A program made the translations under genes and the position numbers. From Vicugna pacos (taxonomy: Eukaryota; Chordata; Mammalia; Artiodactyla; Camelidae), in assembly GCF_048564905.1 (NCBI RefSeq), contig NC_132992.1:95927001-95991000 (forward strand): a stretch of 64,000 nt of DNA. Reading direction: 5' to 3'. Below, piece after piece: positions 1 through 11,640 of this stretch. Position 1 is the stretch's first letter; each line of letters begins with the position of its first letter. The notes below the pieces were generated by a model. It was given only the letters and a program-made list of their open reading frames with translations. It was not told the DNA's origin and ran no database searches.

Positions 1-2082
1 TTTCTTCAAATACCTATTCTCTTTCTTCTCCTTCTGGGACCCCCATTTTGTGTACATTGGCATGCTTTATATTATCCCATCAGTCCCTTATATTGCTTTC
101 TTTGGTTTTTCTTTGCTTTTCTGTTTGGTGTTTTTATGGGGTGACTTCTGTTATCCTGTCTTCTAAGTTACTTATTCATCCCTCTGCATTATCTAGTGTG
201 CTTTTGACTGCCTTTAGCTCAGTTCTTGTATCAGCCATTCAGTTTTCTGATTGTAATTGGCCCCTCTTTATAGTTTTTATTTCCTTTTCATAGTATTCTG
301 CACTTCTGTTCATAGCATCTCTTATTTCCCCCAGTGCTTTTATCTTCCCTTTTTGGAAGTCATGATCTAGTAGGCTCTCGAGGTTGGCCTCATTGTTTGT
401 TCTTTCAAAGCACTTCTTCTCTTCTTTAAATTGAGGTGTTTGCTCTGCTTCTTTATTTTACTTATATTTTTCCGACTCAATGTATTTAAGAATAACAGTC
501 ATCAACTGTAGTTTTGAAGGGCTTTTTCCGTTTTGAAGTGGCAGCACTCCTGTTTGGAATGTGTGCATCTTATATTGTGTCTTCAGGGCTGTTTTTAGTG
601 CAGATGGTTGCCACTTCTTCCTCCCATGTGTGTTGGCTGTTATCCCTTTGATTGTGGGCATGGTTGCTTCTGTGGTGATGAGAGCCTCCTCTGTTTCTTG
701 TTGTTAGGAAGGGCCTCCTTTTTTGTTCTGTGGTTGCCACCTCCCTGACAGCAGCCAGGCCCGCTCCCCTGTTTTTGGAATAGGGCCTTACAGACCTGTT
801 TCTGCATTGGAGTGTGTGGTACGTGTGGTTGGAGTGCTTCAGGTGGGAAGGAGAGCTGCTGAGTAAACCTCCGTTAGAGCTGCTCACAGAGAAGTGATTT
901 CTGTGGTGTTGTCTGTCACTTGTTATGCAGGCTTACAGACTCCTCTTTGTTGATGCTGTCTTTGTCCCCAACTTAGCCACAGGAATGTCAGCAACCCACT
1001 CTTGTGTCCCCATGTTTCTCTGTTACACAGCAATCAGTGCAGATCCACCCATGTCAGGTGCTAGGACTCAACATAGTGCACATGCAGTCACATCCCTGGA
1101 TACACAGTGAGTGCCCCAGGATCAGCAGAGACACCAGCCCCACCCCTGTGTGTGGTAGGGAGTTCAGTTACAAGCCTGGATCCACCCCCACCATGCACCA
1201 GAACTTCACCGGTTGCTTGTAGATCTTAAAGGCCGGCTTCACAAAGGCACCAGGAGAGCAAATATGCACCCTCTGCCTGGGGCTGTAGTCAAATCTTAAC
1301 CCTGCCTGTGAAGTTGTCGGACCCCTGGATATGGATTCAGGTTTCAACCCCTCCACCGCTACAGGAGTAGAACACCAGCATTTTTGATGGCTATGACTGA
1401 GCCCCACCTGTCTTCTCATGAGGACACTTCAACAATGGTGTAGGGCAGAGATGGAGGCTACGGCCCAGCTGCATTGTGCCCTCCTCCTCAATGAGCACTA
1501 GGAGTGCTGCTTCTTTATGGGGCTCCCAGGCTGTTCTGATCTGCACACACTCCCAGCCACAGCCCACACCACTCTCCAGCCCTCGGAGGCTGCCTGTGTG
1601 CACTCAGCCCCAGTCCTCTCCTAAGGCTCATACGAGAAAGCCCAAGGTCCAGCGGCCAGTCCTGGGCTGCCCGCCCCCACCAGCTCGAGTCTAGGGCTGG
1701 GGACCACAGAAACCCTCTGTGTTCATTTCTCTTCATTCTGTCTACCCACTGGTTGCTTTTTTTTTCCTCCAGGCCTCAGAGGATCCCGTTCTGTCCCTGC
1801 AGACCTCCAGGCTGAAGTGACAGGGTCCCAGTGTGAGGTTTTCCTCCTTTGTCCCTCCCTATCCATGGGACCGCTCCCACACTTATGTTCTTTTTCCTTT
1901 TTGTTTTTTTATCCTACCAGTCTTTGTGAGGAATCTTCTTGCATTTTGATGTGAGAGATATTCTTCCAGATTTCAGTAGGTGTTGTGTGTGAAATGATGA
2001 GTCTGTAGATTTAAATCTCTGTATTCATGGGAGGGGGTGAACTGTGCATCCTTTTACTCCACCATCTTGGCACGCTCTCTTG
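1..2082 (-). mobile_element. LINE-1 5' portion (ORF1 start plus 5' UTR), cut by the window edge
   Basis: The first ~450 bases match, with divergence, the ORF1 region of the L1 at 48.3-55.4 kb. Both share the run 'gctttatattatccca' and the glutamine/lysine-rich start region. Bases ~460-2082 are a GC-rich 5' UTR ending in 'ctccaccatcttgg', the reverse complement of an L1 5' end. The element therefore reads on the minus strand and its 3' part lies left of the window. No intact ORF1 frame is visible, so the copy is probably dead. Because the other end is out of view, no target-site duplication can be tested. Confidence 0.75.
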
Positions 2083-2695
2083 TCAGGGTAATCTTAATGC
2101 TGTCATGCACGATTCCTCTTTTACTGCAGGGTGGGTCAGCTGCCCTCTCCTTAAGGCCAATTAGTTCACTCCGAGTTAGCGCATCATTATCTGTACCTCT
2201 AAGACATTCCAGGTTCATCAGGAGAGAAAAATACATGTAAGTTTTAAAATCTGTGCTGCTCATGTTGGAGGAGCTTAGGCCATGGCTACACCTGTACAGT
2301 GAGACAGTAAGGAGGAGACAAAAATAAATCAAAAGCACAGAGGCATTTCAAAAAGGTACAGAAGCCAACATGAAAGAGTTTCCAGTAGGCAAAGAAGCTG
2401 AAACAATTCGAACACCGAAATTAATCACATAGTATTCAATTTTAATCAAAGTATAAAATAAATATATATGAGTCACACTTAGATGAATCAATGACTGAAT
2501 AAATAAAGCATAATTCTTAAAGAATAATTCCAAATAACTTATATAGATACCTCCTCTTTCAAGGGTCTCTCCTATTCCCCGGGGACATTTCCAGTAAGAG
2601 TTTAGTGGAGGGTACATCTGTTCATGTTCATGGATGTGAAGCTTAACTTCCTGTTAAGTGCAGCTTGCACTTATGGTCATGGAAGAACTTCCAGG
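2083..2695. other. AT-rich intergenic stretch, nothing recognised
   Basis: No V-gene motif, splice-consistent exon or repeat family that I can name. It lies between a 5' L1 end and an old L1 fragment. Open frames here are short and look random. Confidence 0.4.
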
Positions 2696-3200
2696 CTGAC
2701 CTTGAATTTAGCAATGAGCTTTTAGACATAACACCAAATATATAATCAGTGAAGGAAAAAAGAAACAGATAGACTTTGCTGCATCCAAGTGAAATGCTTT
2801 GTTTTGAAAATGATGCTGGTGAGTGAGTGAAAAGTCAAGGCATAATCTAGGAGGATATATTTTCAAATCGTGTATCTGTACCATGAATAACATGAAAAAC
2901 ATGGAAGAAGAGAAAATGAATACACCAGTCGAAAAACAGTCCAAAGATCTGAGCAGACACAAAAAAGTGTGCAGCATGGTTTTCATCAGGAAAGTCTACT
3001 TGTAGACAGCCGTGAAACACTACTGCCCATCTGTTAGAACGGGCAACATCCAGCACACTGACAACACCAAGTGCTGTCAAGGACATGGAGCAACAGGGAC
3101 TCCCCACCACTGCTCGTGGGAGTGTGAGACAGCACATCGTATTTGGATGACACGTTGACACTTTCTTACACAGTAAACATAGGCTTCCCATGCGGTTCAG
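2696..3200 (+). mobile_element. Old LINE-1 ORF2 3' fragment
   Basis: The order of motifs follows the 3' third of an ancient mammalian L1 ORF2 in the plus direction. It runs from 'gcaatgagcttttagacat' through 'aaagatctgagcagacac' and 'cactgacaacaccaagtgctg' to 'ggagcaacagggact'. The frame is heavily mutated and non-coding now. It is an L1M-type fossil, much older than the L1 copies at 0-2 kb and 48-55 kb. Confidence 0.7.
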
Positions 3201-3904
3201 GGCTGCATAAAAAGGGCTGTGGGTTTTCACCATCGCCCTGGAGGCAGTGGGTTATCAGAAGAAGGACACTGGTCAGAAAACAGGGCCCCACAGTGTTCTG
3301 TGTAGAAACACTGCTCAGGTGTCTGTGAGGGGAAGTACCTCAGGGAACGGCTTAGGAGTCCTGAGCAAACGTGCAGGTGTGGTTTGAAGAGCAGCCCATT
3401 GCTGGGACTACCTGAACTGTGGGCATGGCCAACGTGGTGCTGTGGTCCACGTAGGAGTTCTCTTGCAGAGATTTACCTCACTGATTTCACCCCACTCACC
3501 CTGACCAGGTCAGCAGGCAATCCTACACAGCTCTGCACACATGTGCAGGTGCTTATGCACACGGACTGCAGGATGGAGCCTGAGCAGTCTTCACTCTCTT
3601 GTGTTCCTGGTCAGCTTCCACTGTGAATACACATCCTGTGAGTTCTCGGTTCCCCCAACTCCAGCCCAAGGCATGCAGAGCAGGATGGTGCTCAGCAACT
3701 GGTTATCATGATTCCTCACTAGAGTTTCTCCACTAGAGTTGGAAGCATAGAAATGGATGTTAAAATACAGGTGGAACTGAAGCAAAGCAGCGCTGAACTT
3801 TGAGAAGAAGCCAGTACAATACACGAAACTCTTACACATCTTGACAAAGAGGAGCAAATGCATACATACTTTGATGAGATGATAACGTGTAAAATTTATG
3901 TGTA

Positions 3905-4072
3905 ATTGATGTAACAGAGGAAAGTGGGAAGCAAAGAAGGAGGGAAAGAAAAGAGGAAAAGGCAGTTAACAAGGGGTGGAAGGGGGAGGAAGGGAGAGAA
4001 GAGGGGTGGGAGGAAGTAAGGAAGGCAGGAAGCAGGGAACGTGAGGGGGAAGGGAGGACAGCAGGCAGCGAT
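3905..4072. repeat. Purine-rich (GA/GGAA) low-complexity tract
   Basis: About 165 bases almost entirely A and G on the plus strand, in irregular gga/gaa units. It lies about 330 bases 3' of the IGHV5-like gene's RSS. This is a simple repeat. Polypurine tracts can form triplexes, but nothing here shows a function. Confidence 0.7.
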
Positions 4073-4404
4073 GTGTTGTGTGGGCGTTGCACTAAGTAAA
4101 CCGTCTGGTGTATGCAGGATGCATAGCTCAAGCCGCCCTTGACTGGGATCCTGGAAAGAACAGTGGGGGCCAGTCTTGCTGAGGACACAGTGTGAGTTCC
4201 TGCAGGGAAACCATGTCCCCACGGCAGGCATCACAGACCCAGGAGTGGGACCCCTGCCAGGCCTGTCAGATCAGGCTCTTTTCCGACTCTTCTCTCATGT
4301 TCTCAGTCCTGTGGGCACAGCAGATGGTGCGTCCTCTGGTGCTGGATCAGGGAGGTCCCTGGGGAGGTCTCTGGGGCTCTCCTCTGCGGCTGTGAACTGG
4401 TGCA

Positions 4405-4443
4405 GGTTTCTGTCCCTCTCGGGACGTGGTTTCCCTCACTGTG
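4405..4443 (-). promoter_or_regulatory. 23-RSS of the IGHV5-like gene
   Basis: Reading the minus strand, heptamer CACAGTG (4437-4443) follows the V exon directly. A 23-base spacer (4414-4436) and nonamer ACAGAAACC (4405-4413) come next. The heptamer matches the consensus exactly and the nonamer differs at one position from ACAAAAACC. This is the RAG1/2 recognition site that joins the V segment to a D segment. Confidence 0.92.
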
Positions 4444-4885
4444 TCCTTTGCACAGTAATACACGGCTGAGTCCGAGGACTTCAGGCTGCTACACCACAGG
4501 TAGGCAGTGCTGGTGGACTTGTCTGTGGAGATGGTGGTGTGGCCTTGGAAGGACGGGCTGTATCTGGTATGTGAGTCACCAGGATAGATGGCCCCCATCC
4601 ACTCCAGGCCTTTCCCAGGCATCTGGCGCACCCAGCCGATCCAGTAGCTGGTAAAACTGTACCCTGAAGTCTTACAGGAGATCCTCAGAGTCTCCCCGGG
4701 CCTTTTCAGCTCTGCCGCAGGCTGCTCCAGCTCCACCTGGGCATGGACATCTGCATGGGAGATGCAAGACTCGGGTCAGGGCTCACTCCTCCCCACCCAC
4801 CCTCCTCTGTGACCCTACAACCCCTGGGCCCTGACTGACCTTGGAGGACAGCCAGGAGCAGGGTGATGGCTGTGACAGACCGCAT
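4444..4885 (-). CDS. IGHV5: Immunoglobulin heavy variable segment, IGHV5-like (clan I), apparently intact
   Basis: Two exons encode a germline V domain that is joined to D and J to make a heavy chain. The leader exon is 4840-4885 ([15 protein letters not shown]), the intron 4751-4839, and the V exon 4444-4750. Leader part 2 gives D-V-H-A. Framework 2 [14 protein letters not shown] and the stretch YSPSFQG are hallmarks of human IGHV5-51-type genes. First Cys (RISCK), the Trp of WVRQ, and YYCAK with the second Cys are all present. Splice donor GT and acceptor AG fit. Odd: framework 3 reads YLWCSSLK where the family has YLQWSSLK, so the usual Trp is shifted and an extra Cys appears. An octamer and a 23-RSS flank it. 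It is open throughout; whether it is expressed cannot be told. Confidence 0.9.
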
Positions 4886-4993
4886 CCTGGAGGAGGAAAG
4901 GACGGACAGCACTCGAGGACCCCCGCTGGGCAGTGAGGGAGACTGCACTGTCGAGGGGGGCACTGGGTTTACAGGGACAGTTCCCCCCCATAA

Positions 4994-5001
4994 ATTTGCA
5001 T
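4994..5001 (-). promoter_or_regulatory. V promoter octamer ATGCAAAT
   Basis: A perfect octamer on the minus strand 109 bases 5' of the IGHV5-like ATG. This is the OCT1/OCT2-OCA-B site found in nearly all Ig V promoters, and its position is normal. Confidence 0.85.
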
Positions 5002-5479
5002 CTTTATTGCCCCACCCTCCAGGTGAGACTCCCCAGCATTCATAACCCAGAAGCCTTCGGGCAGGGAGAGGTCCTTGTCTGAGCCCCACTGGAGGGGCGG
5101 GATGATGCCCAGTACTCCGTCTTCCCCCACCCCGTTCGGGTAGGAGCCCCCAGGGCCCTGCACTGCGCGGAAGCACTGGAGCAGGAGGCACAGCCATCAG
5201 TGAGCCCAGTGTTCTCAACCCCTGCGTCCGTCACCATGCGGTCTTTACGGCAGCCTCCAGGGGGCCTGGCTGAGATGCAGAGTGGTAGGCCCAGCCCCGA
5301 CGCCCGAGCCTGCACCTCCGGGGCAGGGCTGAGGCAGCTGCACGGTAACACGCTCTGCAGGCGCGGCTCCTTGCGCCTCAGGTGCAGGTACACCGGCCCA
5401 GCCTTAGCAATGGGGTGAAGCTTATCCCTGAACGTCCCCACGCTGGTGCGGGTGCAATAAAACCCCACTCTGAGTGTGG

Positions 5480-5790
5480 TAAGGGCTGGAACGTGTTTCC
5501 CCGAAGCTCACATGCTGAAGCGCTGCCCCCAGGGCCCCGTAATGCGGCTGCACTCAGAGACAGGGTCTTAGTGGTGATAATCAATGTGTCTTCATTAGGT
5601 GACGCTAATGCAGTGTGATGGCAGTCCTTATAAGAGAAGGCCGTTAGGACACAGACACACACAGAGTAAGGCCATGTGAGGACGGGAGGGGACCACAGCC
5701 CTCTAAAACTGATGAGAAAAACCCCAAAGAAATCAGCCCTGCTGACACCTTGGTCCCAGGGTTCTGCCCCCCGGACTGTATCACAAGTCC
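5480..5790 (+). mobile_element. MLT1-like (ERVL-MaLR) fossil LTR fragment
   Basis: The sequence follows the consensus of old mammalian MLT1A-type LTRs in the plus direction: 'cacatgctgaagcgctg', 'gacagggtctta', 'gcagtccttataagagaag', 'gccatgtgaggac' and 'cctgctgacaccttgg'. It is an old, decayed solo-LTR-like copy with no internal part seen. Confidence 0.6.
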
Positions 5791-5799
5791 CTTCTGCGT

Positions 5800-7845
5800 T
5801 TAACTCAGGGCGTCAGGCGTCAGCAAACGAGAACAGTGCTGAGCCAGCCACTCTTACGTCATCTGCTGTTAAATCCTGCAGCCTCAGGAACGTGGAAACA
5901 CAATTAGGTGTGGTTGGAAGCGTGGATTCTGGGGAGGCTGGCCATCCTCAAGTCGCAGGGCGGGTGGGGTGGGACAAGGACGGGCCTGGGAGTGCACACG
6001 CCACACGATCGCCGCTTTCCACTTTTTAACATTTTCCCATAGACCTAGCACCAACAGCCTAAAACCATCAACCAGAAACGGAGAAGGAGCCATCCAGAGC
6101 AGGAAACGCTTCCTTCGGTCCCTGCTGATCTGGGCTCTGTGGCTTCCCAGTGGACTGGTGCCCAGCCTTACACCCCCGCACCGAGGAAGGCTGCCCTGAG
6201 AACTCTGGCGAAAGGCCTGTAGGGGTTCTGTCTTTCCAACGGCCGGTCAGGTGATGGGGGGCTTGGGGTTGGGGAGGCCGCTGCCCACAGCAGGGCAGCC
6301 CGTGTCCTCCAGTCTCCTTGCACAGAGCTGTCCAGCACAACTGCTGCTGAAATCTGTGCTGACCTGCGGACGTGAACAGGGGCAGCAGGACTCCAGCATG
6401 GTGGGTCCCTGAAGTCCACGTTTGCTAGGTGCATCCACACAGACCCACGTCCAGTCCACTCTGCCAGGAAGGACTCGAGGCTATGGCCAGCCCCACTGTT
6501 CCCAGAAGTGACAAGGTCAGCGTCACTGGGGCGGCTGGCCCTGCAGCCTTACTGACCTCCGCCATCGTGCCCTCCCCGTCTCAGACTGCACTTCTTCAGC
6601 ACCTGGCTCTTCTCAGGGGGGCCACCGTGTGCTGTTTGCCTGGTGGGTGGCCCACACCTCATACACTGAGTGCCCACTGCCCTTGCCCACCCGGCGACCA
6701 GCAGGTGCTCTTCATGCCAGGGTCCTCCTGAGTGCCGGACGGAATGGGAAACTCACAGACACGTCCCAGGCCAGAGGACTCCTCCCTGTCCCTGTGGCGA
6801 GCGGCCGGCTCACCGCAAAACACAGTAGGAGTCCCTTTTCAACACAGGTGTAGTAACGCGTTCTGTTGGGGCTGAGCCACAGTCATGAGGAGGCCAACAG
6901 GCCAGGCAACAGCCACAGCCTCAGGCTCAGTGGAGGCCTTCCTGTGCCCACTGAGGAAGCATTCCTTCTTGAGAACTGGCTCCTGCAAGTCATCACAGCC
7001 TCAGCTGTGGGCGTCTGAAGTCAAACCCTGCACACGGTCACCATCCCTGCTGAAAGGACTTAACTCTACTTGTGCCACGGTTCCCAGACCTGGCGCTCTC
7101 GCTCTGGGCCGCGGCACTCCATGCGGACCACTGTGCTGACATGGGCGCAGCAGACCTGCCCACAGTGGACTTTGCTTTAGGGCTTATGTTGTCTCCTGGA
7201 AGACCGTGCCCTAGAAGACCTGGGGACAAACACACAGTGGCCCCTTTGCAGGCACGAGGAGCAGCCCCTTTTTTCCCCCACCAGGTCCCATGTGCCCCTC
7301 TACAACCACCAGATTCCTGGCCTCAGAGCGCGTCACAGGGGCGCTCCCACCAGGGCATGAGACGTCCAGCAACTGGGCAGCGGTTCTGGTGGGAGGAAGC
7401 CCCAGGAGCAGAAGCAGGGCCGCACTGCAATGTGGTGAATCTGGTTAGGACAGATTGCTGCCTGCCAAGTTGGGTGTCATCTGAAGGCACCAAGGCTGGG
7501 CACCAAGTGGAAGGTGGGTTTTCTCCTGGTGGGGCCAAGCTGACAGCAGGTGTGACACCTTCCATAATCGACTCACACACCCAGGGGAGGAGCATTTAAG
7601 GAAAATAGTGTTTATGCTCACACTGGTTTAAGAGAGGCAAGGCAGGCTTAACCCAGGGGGACTGTGATGGAGCGTTGCAGCAGGGGGGAGATGGGGCTCA
7701 GCTCTGAGTAAAACAAGGGCAGCCTGTAACCCATGTCCAAGAAGTGGGTGATGGGTGGAGGACGGAAAAGGACGGAGAGGGGACACCAGGCAAGGGGGCT
7801 TCTGGCCCAACCACCTGACAGAGTGTTCGCTGCAGGTGGGCCATC
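5800..7845. other. GC-rich intergenic region, no gene recognised
   Basis: It holds several chance open frames on both strands (up to about 175 codons) that show no family motif, no splice pattern and no V-like cysteines. It is not part of the repeated units to its right. I see no V relic here. Confidence 0.45.
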
Positions 7846-7849
7846 CTGA

Positions 7850-8130
7850 CACCGTTAGAGTGATTTCTTCCTGTGGTTTGACTTGCATTCCCCCCACGGT
7901 TACTGACACCGATCCGTATTGCATGTACCTGATGGATAAGGGTGTCTCTTCCACATCCATTCAAATTCCTAACTGGAATTACTTTGACCAAAGTATTGTT
8001 GTTATTTTTGTTAGGACTTCTTATGTATTTTACGTATTAATCCCTTATTAGACTACGTTTTGCAAACAGTTTCTTCTGGTCTATAGTTTGCGTCTTTCCT
8101 CTGAATGCTGTTTCCTTTCCTGTGCAGAAT
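7850..8130 (-). mobile_element. Old LINE-1 ORF2 3' fragment
   Basis: The plus strand carries the reverse complement of an L1 ORF2 end: 'gtttgacttgcattccccc', then 'gtattaatcccttatta', 'ttgcaaacagtttcttctgg' and 'tttcctgtgcagaatctt'. This is the usual order for an antisense L1M copy. It is much mutated. Confidence 0.65.
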
Positions 8131-8139
8131 CTTCCTGGT

Positions 8140-8660
8140 GCCACGTGTTTACTTGTCCTCCTGTTGCTGCTTTTATCCTCAGGGGACTCCTGAAGGGCTG
8201 ATACAGAAGAGGATCCCTGACACCAATGTCCCCCTGAGTGGGCGAGGGCCAGGAGCACAACATGCCCCAAGGGGGGCAGAGACCCAGGGGCCGACCGCAA
8301 GCACGTGTGGTCTTCCGTGCAGGAGGAAGGAAGTGCCACGAGGGGATAGCAGGTGCATGTCTGAGGCTAGAATTCCATGACTCTGTGACAAGGAATCAGG
8401 GACATATAGGGGCCGGATAAAGAGAGGACCCATCTGCAGACAGAGAATGTTACTCCTCCCACTGGGGCCTATAGACAGGATGTGTACAATAAAGCCAGAG
8501 AGAACACAACAGGAAATGACCCTGAGGAGAGCTGGGAGCCGGAAGAGGAAGGGGAAATCACTGATCACCAGAGGAAGCCCCTGCCAGTCCCCCTGTACAT
8601 GTGGCTGCTCTAGGGTTCTATGTAGGCAGGGTCCTCAAGCCCCCTGCATCCTCCGCTGTC
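8140..8660. other. 3' flank of IGHV3 gene A
   Basis: About 500 bases 3' of the RSS with no gene. The sequence differs from the 3' flanks of the IGHV3 genes at 19.0 and 42.4 kb, which resemble each other, so the unit A boundary lies near the RSS. Confidence 0.4.
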
Positions 8661-8674
8661 TCTCTATACAGAGA

Positions 8675-8713
8675 GGTTTGTGTCTGCACTCAGAATGACT
8701 TCCCATCACTGTG
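8675..8713 (-). promoter_or_regulatory. 23-RSS of IGHV3 gene A
   Basis: Minus-strand heptamer CACAGTG (8707-8713), 23-base spacer, nonamer ACACAAACC (8675-8683). The heptamer is perfect and the nonamer has one change from ACAAAAACC. It abuts the V exon after codon Cys-Ala-Arg and two bases. Confidence 0.93.
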
Positions 8714-9170
8714 TCTCTCGCACAGTAATACACGGCCGTGTCCTCAGGTTTCAGGCTGTTCATTTGCAGATACAGCGTGTTCTTGGCGTTGTCTCTGGAG
8801 ATGGTGAATCGGCCCTTCACGGAGTCTGCATAGTATGTGCTACCACCACCAGTATTAATAGCTGAGACCCACTCGAGCCCCTTCCCTGGAGCCTGGCGGA
8901 CCCAATACATCCAGTAGCTACTGAAGGTGAATCCAGAGGCTGCACAGGAGAGTCTCAGAGACCCCCCAGGCTGCACCAAGCCTCCCCCAGACTCCACCAG
9001 CTGCACCTCAGCCTGGACACCTGCAAACACAAAGACATCCTGGTCAGGAGACTGTCACACGTCCTCTGATTCCCTCACTCACGACCACCCACATCCTCAG
9101 TATCTCTCCTTCTCCATGAATTACCTTGTAGAAGAGCACCCAGGACCACCAAGCTCAGCCCCAGCTCCAT
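8714..9170 (-). CDS. IGHV3: Immunoglobulin heavy variable segment, IGHV3 (conventional VH), intact
   Basis: Leader exon 9125-9170 ([15 protein letters not shown]), intron 9021-9124, V exon 8714-9020. Leader part 2 gives GVQA, then the domain begins EVQLVESGG. The V region is 296 bases (98 codons plus two), the normal IGHV3 length. CDR1 is GFTFSSYW and CDR2 is INTGGGST. Framework 2 is [14 protein letters not shown], with Val, Gly, Leu and Trp at the four VH/VHH-deciding sites, so this is a VH that needs a light chain. Framework 3 ends [15 protein letters not shown] here is a camelid trait. Both cysteines and the Trp are present. Octamer, splice sites and RSS are all in place, so it looks functional. 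Confidence 0.95.
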
Positions 9171-9292
9171 GGTGAGTCGTCTGTGCTCAGTCCTGATCAG
9201 AGAACGGGAGCAGCTGGGAATCCCGGGCTGGGGCTCCTCTCCCAGAGCTGCAGGGCCAGGGCCGGGTGGCTTTATCCTCAGAGGGAGGCCCT

Positions 9293-9300
9293 ATTTGCAT
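9293..9300 (-). promoter_or_regulatory. V promoter octamer ATGCAAAT (gene A)
   Basis: A perfect octamer 123 bases 5' of the ATG. A GATAAAG stretch (about 9270-9276) lies nearer the ATG, but no clear TATA box is seen, as is usual for IGHV3. Confidence 0.88.
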
Positions 9301-11640
9301 GTCATCTCACTACATAGCAAGTCAGGGCCTTGCTGGCCTCAGAGAGGGCCAGGCCCCTGAGCAGCTGTGAGTGTCTGTGGTTTGCTGGTGTTGGTAGCAT
9401 TTGGAAATATCTGTTCTCTTATGCGAAATTTTCAGGGTAATCACTTAGTATTGTGCTTTATTCTTCTGTTTTCTACACATGCCCAGAAATCCTTTGGTGT
9501 AGCCCTCAGTGTTCCTCCCATATTGGAGACTTAAGTAACCCCAGAAGAGTAAGTCATTTGTGGACTGTCCAGGGACACAGCTTTGTGAGGAGTTGTCCCA
9601 GGGTTTTCACACTTGCTCTGCCCCTCTGGACGTAACTGGTCCAGAATCACTTCTAAGACAGAGTTGGACAAGCCTGGTGAGGGTTCCTGGACCCCCTCCT
9701 GTGATGAGAACATAACGATTCTGTTCTATGGTCGTGTGTATCTGATCACGTGTGAGCAGGGGTCATGCACATATTCTCAGGAGTCTCTAATAGTTGACTT
9801 TCTATCAATGGCAGCATTCAGGAAAACATCTTTACTTATCAGGGGATTGTGATTGAAAGATGTTTAATTTCCACTGTGTTGTCTTATTTTTACATAAATG
9901 CCATGAACAATGTAAGGTACTGTCAAACTCACTTCTGCTCTGCATATTTAAATCTACACAGAGATGCAGATATTGTCCATGTGATGTGAGAAATGGGACC
10001 AAACCTCACCTACCTGTGTTTGACGTCTCCAGGTGGCATGAGAGCTGGGAGGAAGATTCACCCCACACTCCTGGATCAACTGCAAAATCCCAGGTAACTA
10101 AAGGTTCTGAGTGTGAACTGCCAGGAGTGCAGCCTGAGGGTCATTGCCAACTCCTCTGTGTCATCTTTTCAAGCTGAGTCTTTCCACAATCCACTCCCAC
10201 CCAGGTGTGCTGTCCTCAGACCAAAGACCTGCAGCACCTCGAAGGCTTATGGGTTAGACTCATCCCCACTGGTGAGGGTCTTAGCTGTCAGAAGCTGGAA
10301 AGCATAACGAGGAAGAGGGTGAAGTTATGAAATATGCATTGAGACTGAGAGTCAGAGGAGTTCTGTAAGGAGGCACAGGAACACACAGAAGGTGGATTCA
10401 GAGTCCCAGGCTTCATCCTGAATTCTCAGCAATGTCCTTGGAAAGACTGGGCTGCACCAGGGCTCACATGCTTCTGAGAAAATTAACGTCAGGATCCTGG
10501 ATAGAGGATCAGTGGTTTGAGTTTCCACTGATGACTGGGAAGACAGTGATTTGAATGAATATTCCTATTACAAATTACAGTAAAGAATACTATTATTTTT
10601 ATAAAGAAAATTAGCTGGTCGTATCCAAATTCAGAGGAAGGTGGAAGTCCTGGAAGCCATCATGAGACATATGACCTGAGCTCCCCTTAGTGTGCGCAGG
10701 AACATGCGCACACACAGACACACAGGTGCACATGCACACACATGCAGAGACTCACTCTTGTATCTGCATCCAAAACCTCCTCTGTCCAAGTATTGTCTCT
10801 GACATGCACAAGACATAGTCCTGTGACAGGAAACTGCTGGCATCTGAGGGAAAGTGGAGTTCTAGGATTCTCCAGTATTGAATGAGCGACTCTGTTTTCT
10901 TGGATCCCATGACAAGGGCTACAATGCGGGGCTTAGCAGTACCTCAGACACCATCAGCACACGGCCCTGCACTGAGCTCTGGGTTTGGCCCTTGTTTCCA
11001 CATTAAAGCATGTGTGAAGGCCCCACAAGCAACTGCACACAGTGTTTTCAGTGAACATGAGCTTTAATTTCACCCAGTCAGATGTGTAGTATTGGAAGAG
11101 TTCATTTCATGGTGAGTTGATGCTAAAAATTCTAAAATGTGGCAGTTTTTTTGTAGTTGGGGCTCCAGTTTTTAGTCCCATCAGCAGAATGTTGCTTTAT
11201 TCCTGTATCATCTTTATATTGCAAAATTATCACATTTTTATCCTTTATTCTTCAGTCATGGGGAAGGGTCTGGATAACACAGTCTCACCTGCATGTAGCT
11301 CCTTGTTCAGAACATCTGAACATGCTGGGAACAACATAATTGCTATCTGGGTTCTGGGTTTAGCCACAGTCTGACCTCTGCTCCATCTCCAGGCTTAAAT
11401 ATAAAAACCTGCATAACCCAGATCTGGTGTGGAGTTCCTCCCAATGAGTGTCTCTAATACATGAAGTCATTTTTTGTCATCCACATGATTCACTTTTATT
11501 TCACCATGAAGTTGAAATCATAAACCCAGCATTGCCTCACTAGGGTATCCTGGCTTCTAAAACAAAACTTATCCAATCTCAGAAACTGGGCAAAATAACA
11601 ATAATACTAAATACACAGAAACCTCAACTAAATAGAATTT
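9301..11640. other. 5' flank of IGHV3 gene A, no gene
   Basis: Non-coding. Homologous flanks lie at 19.54-21.83, 31.79-34.12 and 42.96-45.25 kb. A CA-rich microsatellite-like tract lies at about 10,705-10,745. The block 9,942-10,618 is almost identical to 32,434-33,110 in unit C. Open frames here recur in unit C only because the DNA is duplicated; none resembles a protein family. Confidence 0.6.
9942..10618. repeat. Near-identical block shared by units A and C
   Basis: By eye I find no difference over about 670 bases against 32,434-33,110, while the sequence on either side shows scattered substitutions. The same part of units B and D is clearly more diverged. This is the signature of a recent exchange between A and C. 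Confidence 0.7.

Noticed and set aside
4706-5218. 170-codon minus-strand frame through the IGHV5-like leader
   Set aside because: It reads the leader exon in frame by accident and continues through the intron and promoter; the spliced V gene explains the leader.
7072-7599. 175-codon open frame
   Set aside because: GC-rich spacer, no motif, no splice pattern, no matching copy in the repeated units.
10705-10745. CA-rich tracts in each V3 5' flank as regulatory sites
   Set aside because: They behave like ordinary degenerate microsatellites at the same place in the duplicated units; nothing ties them to regulation.
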